From assembly GCF_026625725.1 (NCBI RefSeq), contig NZ_CP113060.1, forward strand, positions 2,114,001-2,178,000: a DNA stretch of 64,000 nucleotides, written 5' to 3'. Below the pieces are notes generated by a model. That model did no database searches, was not told the DNA's origin, and was given only the letters and a program-made list of their open reading frames with translations. Below are positions 37,660-44,560 of this stretch, one piece after another (the first letter of the stretch is position 1; each line of letters opens with the position of its first letter). The DNA is from Pseudomonas sp. SL4(2022). Its GTDB lineage: Bacteria; Pseudomonadota; Gammaproteobacteria; Pseudomonadales; Pseudomonadaceae. Made by a program: the position numbers and the translations under genes.

Positions 37660-38379
37660 ATGACCGAATTGCAGCAACAGCCTGAGCCGGCTGAAGACAC
37701 CTCCAAGCACCGCGCGATCAAGAGTTTCGTGATGCGCGCCGGGCGCATGACTGAAGGCCAGCAACGCGGCCTCGATCAGGGCTGGCCGAAGTTCGGCCTG
37801 CAGCTGGAGGATGGTCTGCGCGACTTTGATCAGGTGTTCGGTCGCACGGCGCCGCGCACCTTCGAGATCGGCTTCGGCATGGGCCATTCCACCCTGGAAA
37901 TGGCCGCCGCCTCGCCTGAGCAGGACTTTATCGGCGTGGAAGTACACCGCCCGGGTGTTGGCGCCCTGCTCAATGGCCTGATGACCCATAACCTCAGCAA
38001 TATGCGCGTCTACAGCTGTGATGCGCTGGATGTACTGCGCACCTGCGTAGCTGACGCCAGCCTGGATCGGGTGCTGCTGTTTTTCCCTGACCCCTGGCAC
38101 AAGGCCAAGCACAACAAGCGGCGTATCGTGCAGCCGGCGTTTGCCGAGCTGGTGCGACAGAAGCTCAAGGTCGGCGGTGTGTTACACATGGCCACCGATT
38201 GGCAGCCTTACGCCGAGTACATGCTGGAGGTGATGAATGTCGCGCCCGGTTACCAGAATCAGGCTGAGGACGGCCAGTATGTCCCGCGGCCCACGGAGCG
38301 TCCGACCACCAAGTTCGAGCGGCGTGGCGAGCGTCTGGGACATGGCGTCTGGGACCTGAAATTCCAGCGTATCGACTGA
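37660..38379 (+). CDS. trmB: tRNA (guanine-N7)-methyltransferase
   Basis: The 239-residue enzyme makes m7G46 in tRNA. The SAM site is [15 protein letters not shown], and the catalytic/tRNA-binding motif is [16 protein letters not shown]. The C-terminal [20 protein letters not shown] is the family tail. It follows thiG closely. The 183 bases after it (38380-38562) hold no gene that I can support. Confidence 0.96.
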   Translation: MTELQQQPEPAEDTSKHRAIKSFVMRAGRMTEGQQRGLDQGWPKFGLQLEDGLRDFDQVFGRTAPRTFEIGFGMGHSTLEMAAASPEQDFIGVEVHRPGVGALLNGLMTHNLSNMRVYSCDALDVLRTCVADASLDRVLLFFPDPWHKAKHNKRRIVQPAFAELVRQKLKVGGVLHMATDWQPYAEYMLEVMNVAPGYQNQAEDGQYVPRPTERPTTKFERRGERLGHGVWDLKFQRID

Positions 38380-38562
38380 TTGCTTCAGGCACTGAGTTCT
38401 CGGTGCCGCACCACCATAAGCCCAGGGACGCACGCACTAGATCGGAATAATCCGGCGCTCGCCAGGACGGCTCCTCACCAAGACGGCCTATATACCCAGG
38501 CAGTGTTGCCAGGGTCATAACAACAGCAGCGCGGCTACACGCCGGGCTGCGAGGAGAACGCT

Positions 38563-39906
38563 GTGTTGAGAACGCTTTCAATTCTGCTGCTGGCAAGCTG
38601 CGCGCTGCAGGCACAGGCCAAAGTCGACAGTACGCAGGCTGCACGTCTGAGCCAGGACCTGACGCCGCTGGGTGGTGAGCGTGCGGGCAATGCCGCCGGC
38701 ACCATTCCAGCCTGGGACGGCGGCCTGGCGCAACCGCCCGCCAACTACCAGCCGGGCATGCACCACCCTGACCCTTACAGCGCCGATGCACCCCTGTATC
38801 AGGTCAACAGTCAGAACCTGGCGCAATATCAGGCGCTGTTGCCGGCGGGGCTCAAGGTGCTGCTGGAAAAAAATCCTGATTACGCCCTGCGGGTGTTCCC
38901 GACCCGTCGCAGCGCCGCCGCGCCGCAGCGTATCTACGACGCCACGCGCTTCAATGCGCTGAATGCCGAGCTGATTTCCGGTGGTAACGGCGTGGCAGGT
39001 GTAGCGGCCGGGATTCCTTTCCCGTTGCCGAAGACGGGCCAGGAAGCCATCTGGAACCACATCATGCGCTACCGTGGCGATCAGATCAGCTTCGTCACCA
39101 ACCAGGCCGCGGTGCTGGCCAACGGGGCCTACAATCTGCTCAAGCTGGAACGCGACATCTACTTCATCTATGGGCGCGAAGGCGTTAGCCCGCAGGACCT
39201 GGACAACACCCTGTTCTACTACAAGTACAAGGTGGTCGCGCCGGCCAAGCTCGCCGGTTCGGCGCTGGTGGTGCAGGAAACCCTTGATCAGGTGCTGGCG
39301 ATCCGCAAAGCCTGGCGCTTCAACCGTGGCGAGCGTCGCGTGCGTCGCCTGCCGATGCTGGCCTACGACACCCTGCAGCCGGACACCAATGGCATGGCCA
39401 CTGCCGATGTGGTCGACGCCTACAATGGCGCGCCGGACCGGTATGACTGGACCCTGGTGGGCAAGCAGGAAATGCTGGTGCCGTACAACAGTTACGCGGT
39501 GCACCAGAAGGGCATCCCCTACGACAACATCCTGCGCAGCAACACCGTCAACCCGGAACTGCTGCGGTATGAATTGCACCGTGTCTGGGTGGTCGATGCT
39601 GAGCTGCGCAAGGGGTTTAGCCACCCGTATGGCAAGCGCCGCTTCTACATCGACGAGGACAGCTGGCAGATCCTCGCCGCCGACCTCTACGACAAGAGCG
39701 GTGAGCTGAGCGGCGTACAGGAAAGCCACCCGATCAGCTATTACGATGTACCGATGTTCGGCAGCACCCTGGAGACTATCTACGACTTCAAGGGTAAGCG
39801 TTACTTTGTTGACGGCCTGGATAACAACGAGCCGATGTACAACTTCAACGCCAAGCTGACGCCGCGCGATTTCACCCCGCAGGCGTTGCGCCGCGAAGGC
39901 AACTGA
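38563..39906 (+). CDS. DUF1329 domain exported protein
   Basis: A 447-residue protein with a signal peptide (about 1-20, ending AQAK). The mature part belongs to the DUF1329 family, with the early LTPLGGERAGNAAGTIPAW motif and the RRFYIDEDSWQI stretch. These are periplasmic or outer-membrane-facing proteins thought to work in lipid or envelope transport, often beside DUF1302 and RND genes; none is beside it here. The GTG start at 38563 is chosen because of GAGGAG six bases before. It ends at a strong terminator. Confidence 0.9.
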   Translation: MLRTLSILLLASCALQAQAKVDSTQAARLSQDLTPLGGERAGNAAGTIPAWDGGLAQPPANYQPGMHHPDPYSADAPLYQVNSQNLAQYQALLPAGLKVLLEKNPDYALRVFPTRRSAAAPQRIYDATRFNALNAELISGGNGVAGVAAGIPFPLPKTGQEAIWNHIMRYRGDQISFVTNQAAVLANGAYNLLKLERDIYFIYGREGVSPQDLDNTLFYYKYKVVAPAKLAGSALVVQETLDQVLAIRKAWRFNRGERRVRRLPMLAYDTLQPDTNGMATADVVDAYNGAPDRYDWTLVGKQEMLVPYNSYAVHQKGIPYDNILRSNTVNPELLRYELHRVWVVDAELRKGFSHPYGKRRFYIDEDSWQILAADLYDKSGELSGVQESHPISYYDVPMFGSTLETIYDFKGKRYFVDGLDNNEPMYNFNAKLTPRDFTPQALRREGN

Positions 39907-39922
39907 GCCTCGGTCGCACTGG

Positions 39923-39950
39923 AAAACCGCCTCTTGCAGGCGGTTTTTTT
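39923..39950 (+). terminator. Rho-independent terminator of the DUF1329 gene
   Basis: A 10-bp stem (AAAACCGCCT / AGGCGGTTTT, 5-nt loop) followed by three more T residues, about 17 bases after the stop. Confidence 0.92.
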
Positions 39951-40084
39951 ATGCCTGGCGATCGCGGGTTTAAGGCTTTGGAGTCTTGCGCTTATTGTGC
40001 CTGGCATTGATGCCGGACAAGGGGCCGGGCAATCAAGCGACTACAGTCAAGGGCTCTGTGTTAACGCATGCAAGGAGCCTGACC

Positions 40085-41164
40085 ATGAGCATGATGAAAG
40101 CCGCGGTGTTTATCGAGCCTGGACGCATTGAGTTGGTGGATAAGCCCATCCCGCCCGTGGGGCCCAATGATGCGTTGATACGGGTGACCACCACGACCAT
40201 CTGTGGCACCGATGTGCATATCCTCAAGGGTGAATACCCGGTGGCCAAGGGGCTGACCATCGGCCACGAGCCGGTCGGCATCATCGAGAAACTGGGCAGC
40301 AACGTGCAGGGCTATCAGGAGGGGCAGCGGGTGATTGCCGGGGCCATCTGCCCGAGTTTCAGCTCTTACGCCAGCCAGGACGGTTATTCCTCTCAGGATG
40401 GCGGTTGCAGCTGTCATGGCTACAAACCCATGGGCGGCTGGCGTTTCGGCAACAGCATCGACGGCACCCAGGCCGAGTACGTACTGGTGCCGGACGCTCA
40501 GGGTAACCTGGCCCCGGTTCCCGATGGTCTGACTGACGAGCAGGTGCTGATGTGCCCGGACATCATGTCCACCGGGTTTGCCGGTGCGGAGGCGGCCAAT
40601 ATCAAGATTGGCGATGTAGTCGCCGTCTTCGCCCAGGGGCCGATTGGCTTGTGCGCCACGGCAGGGGCCAAGCTGCGCGGGGCGAGCACCATCATCGTGG
40701 TCGATGGCGTCGAGCAGCGCTTGCAGATTGCCCGGCAGATGGGCGCGGACATCACCCTTAACTTCAATCAGGTCGATGTGGTCGAGGAAATCCTGCGCCT
40801 GACCGGGGGCCGTGGTGTGGATGCGGCCATCGAGGCGCTGGGCCTGCAGTCCACCTTCGAAAGTGCACTGCGGGTGCTCAAGCCAGGTGGCACGTTGTCC
40901 AGCCTGGGGGTCTATTCGACGGATCTGGTCATTCCGCTGGCGGCGTTCCATGCCGGTCTGGGTGACCACAAGATCGTCACCTCACTGTGCCCGGGTGGTA
41001 AGGAGCGCATGCGCCGGCTGATCAATGTGGTGGCCGCCGGGCGCGTCGACTTCGGCGCGCTGGTGACGCATCAGTATGCGCTGGATGACATCGTTGCGGC
41101 CTACGATCTCTTTGCTCACCAGCGCGATGGCGTGCTCAAGGTGGCGATCAAACCCTTTCACTGA
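40085..41164 (+). CDS. Zinc-dependent alcohol dehydrogenase, CbADH-like
   Basis: A 359-residue medium-chain dehydrogenase. Catalytic zinc ligands are in TICGTDVHILKGEYP and in the following GHEPVG. The nucleotide-binding glycine motif lies in FAQGPIGLCATAGAKL. The segment CPSFSSYASQDGYSSQDGGCSCHGYKP takes the place of the usual four-cysteine structural-zinc loop, which matches the Clostridium/Thermoanaerobacter secondary-alcohol dehydrogenase group. The substrate is likely a small alcohol or ketone; this is family-level only. ATG 40085 has AAGGAG seven bases upstream; a longer frame to 39986 is rejected. Confidence 0.9.
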   Translation: MSMMKAAVFIEPGRIELVDKPIPPVGPNDALIRVTTTTICGTDVHILKGEYPVAKGLTIGHEPVGIIEKLGSNVQGYQEGQRVIAGAICPSFSSYASQDGYSSQDGGCSCHGYKPMGGWRFGNSIDGTQAEYVLVPDAQGNLAPVPDGLTDEQVLMCPDIMSTGFAGAEAANIKIGDVVAVFAQGPIGLCATAGAKLRGASTIIVVDGVEQRLQIARQMGADITLNFNQVDVVEEILRLTGGRGVDAAIEALGLQSTFESALRVLKPGGTLSSLGVYSTDLVIPLAAFHAGLGDHKIVTSLCPGGKERMRRLINVVAAGRVDFGALVTHQYALDDIVAAYDLFAHQRDGVLKVAIKPFH

Positions 41165-41211
41165 GGCCTCTAACAGCATGGCCAGGGAGGCGTAATGCGG
41201 CAACTGCACGG

Positions 41212-41754
41212 TTATCTGTGAGTGGTGACGCTGCTGCTGGCCTGACTAAGCAACCCGGTCGCGATGGGGTTGGCTGCAGGTGTAAGTGGTTGGCTGGGTT
41301 TGTCCGGAAAGTGCAGGCTCTCGCGGCGACCGTGGCGGAACAGGGTGACATGCTGGCGCTGCACGCTCTCAAGGGTGACGCCTGGGGCGATGGTGGCGCC
41401 GACCATAAAGCGCTCAGGAGGCTGACCGTCCTGGCCAATAATGGCGCTGGAGCGGCGGCTTTGTGGGTGTTTGAAGGCGGCCATCAAGGTCAGTTGCAAG
41501 GAGGTGGCCGGAGCCGGGCCGCCACTGTCGAGTAATGGGACGCCGAATAGTCCTGCTAGCTGCTGCTGATCGATAACCGGCTGCACCGGGGCTGGCTGCG
41601 CGGGCGCCAGGTTGATTGGGCTGTGCAGTAATCGCCAGAACGCCGCACCCTGATAGGTCAGGCTGAGGCTGCCGGCCAGCAGAAGCAGCAGGCACAAGCC
41701 CGTGATTAGATGCTCCGAGGCGACTGGCCGGGCTTGATTATTGGGCTGCAACAT
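41212..41754 (-). CDS. Short type II secretion GspC-like protein (XphA/XcpP type), no PDZ domain
   Basis: A 180-residue inner-membrane protein: cytoplasmic start, one helix (about 17-38), a Pro-rich linker, then an HR domain (about 62-148) with QLTLMAAFKHPQSRRSSAIIG and FMVGATIAPGVTLESVQRQHVTLFRHGR. GspC uses this domain to bind the secretin N0 domain. The coiled coil or PDZ domain that completes most GspC proteins is missing; a low-complexity tail of about 30 residues ends it. AAGGA lies before ATG 41754. It is the last gene of the secretin - propeptide-like - protease - GspC cluster. A terminator lies between it and the protease gene, so it needs readthrough or its own promoter. Confidence 0.82.
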   Translation of the reverse strand: MLQPNNQARPVASEHLITGLCLLLLLAGSLSLTYQGAAFWRLLHSPINLAPAQPAPVQPVIDQQQLAGLFGVPLLDSGGPAPATSLQLTLMAAFKHPQSRRSSAIIGQDGQPPERFMVGATIAPGVTLESVQRQHVTLFRHGRRESLHFPDKPSQPLTPAANPIATGLLSQASSSVTTHR

Positions 41755-41770
41755 AAAGAATCCTTAATGA

Positions 41771-41806
41771 AAAAACCCATGACTGCTGAGGCAGCCATGG
41801 GTTTGA
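41771..41806 (-). terminator. Terminator-like hairpin after the metalloprotease gene
   Basis: Two nested stems: AAACCCATG / CATGGGTTT outside and CTGC / GCAG inside, with a T run (TTTTTT) after it on the minus strand. It lies 14 bases after the protease stop and just before the gspC-like start. Confidence 0.85.
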
Positions 41807-41820
41807 GTGCTGCCGGGTGT

Positions 41821-43617
41821 TTACAGCTTGCCGATGCTGACGTTGTCGATAAACAGCGACTCGCTACGTTGAGTGCCCAGGATTAGCAGGTCGACGCGGC
41901 GCAGGGTACCGGCTGGCAGCTGCACTTCATGCTGCAGCTTGCTCCAGCTGCCACCACGGGTGGTGCGCTGGCCAAGGGGCAGGTACTGGCCACGGCCATT
42001 GCCATCCTCGACATACAGGTAGGCGTAGGCGATGGCGCTGACCGCACTGCTGCGGCCAATGCTCAGGTCGGCCGAAACGCGATAGCGATTACCGGCCTGG
42101 ACATTACCGAGCAGGCTGACGCTCGCACCGGCGCCTTCGTACTGACGCTGATAGGCTTCCAGTGCCAGGCGGCTGCCGCTGGCGAAGGTGCTGGCGCGGG
42201 CACTGCCATGGAAACCAGACCAGCCACCGATGCCGTTCTCGAAGTTCCAGCCGAACTGGGTTGGCGCAGGTGGTACCGGAGGTGCGGCGGCCTGGACTTC
42301 CTGCAGTTCGACCTCATCGACCAGCAGGCTGCTGCCGCTGTCGCTCCAGATCGCCACATACAGATTGCGCACGTTGCTTGGCGTTGTATAGGTGAAGGCT
42401 TTTTCCAAGCGGCTGAACTCGTTGCCCGTTACGGACAGAGTGACCGTCTGCTCGGCGCTGTAGGTAAAGCGGCCATCGGTGCTTTCCTGCAGGATCGCCA
42501 CGCGCACGTTCTCACGGCTGTCGCGGGTCTTGAGCATGGCTTTGGCTTTCAGGCGATATTTCGCGCCGGCAGTCAGGCCAGTGACCGGTGTGGCCAGTAC
42601 ATCGAAGGACTGCGCGTCCATTTGCAGTGCGTTATCACGGCAGTTCAGGGCCACATTGACCAGGCTCAGCTGCGCCTGGCCGAACAGCGCACGCCAGCCT
42701 TCGTTGCTGTTGAACTCGCCGTTGCTGACCAGGCCCTTGAGCGCTGGCTTGCTGCACCAGGGCAGCTCGGCCGGCGGCGTGGTCGGGTTGCCGGTACCGG
42801 GGTTAGTGGTGACCGGCACCTGGGTGGCGCGGAAGGCGGCGATCTGCCCGGCCATGGCGTTGAGTGCGCGCACCGCATCGGCGCGATCGGGCATACCGCA
42901 AGGCTGATTGGCGCAGTCGGCATCATTCAGCCGTGGATTGGAAAAGACCGGCGCCTGACGGCGTGCGCCGAAGACCTGTGGGTAGGCCATGATGGTGCTG
43001 AACTGACCCTGGACGCCGTATCCACGGCTCCATTCGTGGGTGCCGTTGTGGCCGTTGGCGTTGTAGTAGCCTTCCTGCTGATCCTGCTCGTAGGAGTGGC
43101 GCAGGCCCATATTGTGGCCGGCTTCATGGGCGAAGGTGCTGAGGCTGCAGTCGACGCCGGTCAGGCCATAGGCCATTTCCTTGGCACCGTTGTTGAAACG
43201 GTCGCTGTTCTTCGCCCCGGTGCCCATCCAGGCGATACCGCAGACGCCATAACCCTGGCCCTGGGTGGTGCGGTTGATCAGCTGTACCACGTCGGCGCCG
43301 TATTGCTCACGCAGGCGCTTTACCTGAGCGTCGTCGGTGAACTTGTTGAGGTTGGCGCTGGACACGTCGTAGTAATTGGCCCAGTCGAGCAGTTGCTTGT
43401 GCACCAGGCGCAGGCGGATATTCACGCCGCTTTTGGCGTAGGCCGTGTTGGTGTATTCGATGTAGCTGGCGATGCGTGCGTCGATATCGCGGCCGTTGGG
43501 CAGGCTCTGCGCGTCCTTGGTGTAGAGCACCATGATGTCGACGGTTTGCGGGTTGGCCTGGGCGCTATGGGCGGCCAGGGCCAGTGCGAGGGCAGAGAGC
43601 CATTGCACTTTCTTCAT
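41821..43617 (-). CDS. Secreted metzincin (reprolysin-type) protease with two C-terminal carbohydrate-binding-like modules
   Basis: A 598-residue exported protease. The signal peptide is residues 1-21. The catalytic domain (about 25-265) has the full metzincin zinc site HEAGHNMGLRH (H164, E165, H168, H174) and a Met-turn (STIMAYP, M210). A Thr/Pro-rich linker (about 266-286) leads to two beta-sandwich modules (about 295-440 and 455-598) that look like CBM4/9-type or galactose-binding folds; both end in a DEVEL or DNVSI motif. There is no N-terminal propeptide: the mature fold begins right after the signal. The upstream gene encodes a propeptide-like protein. Secretion through the flanking GspC/GspD proteins is inferred from the gene order. 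Confidence 0.92.
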   Translation of the reverse strand: MKKVQWLSALALALAAHSAQANPQTVDIMVLYTKDAQSLPNGRDIDARIASYIEYTNTAYAKSGVNIRLRLVHKQLLDWANYYDVSSANLNKFTDDAQVKRLREQYGADVVQLINRTTQGQGYGVCGIAWMGTGAKNSDRFNNGAKEMAYGLTGVDCSLSTFAHEAGHNMGLRHSYEQDQQEGYYNANGHNGTHEWSRGYGVQGQFSTIMAYPQVFGARRQAPVFSNPRLNDADCANQPCGMPDRADAVRALNAMAGQIAAFRATQVPVTTNPGTGNPTTPPAELPWCSKPALKGLVSNGEFNSNEGWRALFGQAQLSLVNVALNCRDNALQMDAQSFDVLATPVTGLTAGAKYRLKAKAMLKTRDSRENVRVAILQESTDGRFTYSAEQTVTLSVTGNEFSRLEKAFTYTTPSNVRNLYVAIWSDSGSSLLVDEVELQEVQAAAPPVPPAPTQFGWNFENGIGGWSGFHGSARASTFASGSRLALEAYQRQYEGAGASVSLLGNVQAGNRYRVSADLSIGRSSAVSAIAYAYLYVEDGNGRGQYLPLGQRTTRGGSWSKLQHEVQLPAGTLRRVDLLILGTQRSESLFIDNVSIGKL

Positions 43618-43653
43618 ATCAGCGTTCCTTGTGCGATGTGGGTAAGAAGGTGA

Positions 43654-44337
43654 TCAGCCCTGAGCGGGCGGTGGCAGCGGGGCCAGTTCTTTATGGTCGT
43701 AGTGCAGGTGGTCGTTGGGGTCGGCCCGCAGTACCAGCTGGTTTTCATCGGTGATCACCGTCTTGCCGGTGGCGTTATCGATGATGATCGACAGGCTGCC
43801 GTCGAGCGTGGCGACGGTGATATGGGTTTCCAGCGCGCCCTTGATCAGGGTCATGCTTTCCACTTCATCGCCATCGATCAGGCTGCCTTGCCATACGGCG
43901 CTGCCAGCGGTGTTGCGGGTTTCGCCGAGGCTGGCGCGGGTTGGGCTGCTGCGCCCTGGCAGTGCCAGCGCGACCACCTGACCGACCGCCAGGTTGTTGA
44001 GTTGCTCCGGGTCGACCTGGGTCAGGTGCTGGGTGATGCCGTTGCTCTCGGTTTCCTGCAGGGAGTTTGCGTCCCAGAGCGTGGCCTGCGCGGCGCGGCT
44101 GGTGGCCACGGGCGGTTTGGCCTGCAGGGTGGATGCGCCGCTGGTGTGTTGCCTGGCTGCCGGGCCCGGGGCTTGCGCAGCCAGGCTGGCGTTGGGTGTG
44201 GGGGATTTACCGTTTTGGTTGTTGTTCGATGCGGCTTGGGTTGGCTTGGGCTGCTCAAGGTCAGCCGAGAGGACGACCCCCAAGACGCCGCCGACAATGG
44301 CGGTGGCGACTGCAGCTGTAATCCAGCGTTTTGACAT
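43654..44337 (-). CDS. Membrane-anchored protein resembling a detached metalloprotease propeptide
   Basis: A 227-residue protein with a signal or signal-anchor (about 5-24), a low-complexity linker of about 80 residues rich in Gln, Asn, Pro and Ala, and a beta-rich domain (about 110-210). That domain (VALALPGRSS, then SAVWQGSLIDGDEVESM, then TLDGSLSIIIDNATGKTV) recalls the N-terminal prodomain of bacterial M12 proteases, where a LPG...WxG...T..G...I pattern precedes the catalytic domain. The protease encoded 36 bases downstream lacks this part. I infer a chaperone or inhibitor supplied in trans. No family name is certain. ATG 44337 has GGAG seven bases upstream. Confidence 0.7.
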   Translation of the reverse strand: MSKRWITAAVATAIVGGVLGVVLSADLEQPKPTQAASNNNQNGKSPTPNASLAAQAPGPAARQHTSGASTLQAKPPVATSRAAQATLWDANSLQETESNGITQHLTQVDPEQLNNLAVGQVVALALPGRSSPTRASLGETRNTAGSAVWQGSLIDGDEVESMTLIKGALETHITVATLDGSLSIIIDNATGKTVITDENQLVLRADPNDHLHYDHKELAPLPPPAQG

Positions 44338-44526
44338 GCGACTGCTCCATTAGTCTGGAAAGTTAAAGTCGCGCAGTCTAGGTAGAGCCTTGGCGGTTAT
44401 TCGCTATGCAGTTCACAGGCAGAGGGTATGGGCAGGGCCAGCTTGTTTAATTTGAACGTTGGTCTCATATGCAGGGTGTGCCACGTCTCGCTCGGAATGG
44501 GGCACAGTTCCAGGCGGCTCGGTTAT

Positions 44527-44553
44527 GCCGTTGCTACGCGCTGCAGCAACGGC
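44527..44553. terminator. Hairpin after the secretin gene
   Basis: An 8-bp stem (GCCGTTGC / GCAACGGC, 11-nt loop) lies eight bases after the secretin stop. It has no T tract, so it may only lower transcription into the propeptide-like gene. The rest of the 223-base gap is AT-richer around 44440-44475 and could hold a promoter for the protease pair. Confidence 0.5.
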
Positions 44554-44560
44554 GTTACGC

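Noticed and set aside
38165..38791. A 208-codon leftward frame over the trmB end and the DUF1329 start
   Set aside because: Arg/Pro/Ser-rich composition, antisense to two well-supported genes, and no ribosome site.
41929..43653. A 574-codon rightward frame
   Set aside because: It is antisense to the metalloprotease gene in a high-G+C region and has no recognisable domain; the minus frame has a signal peptide and a full zinc site.
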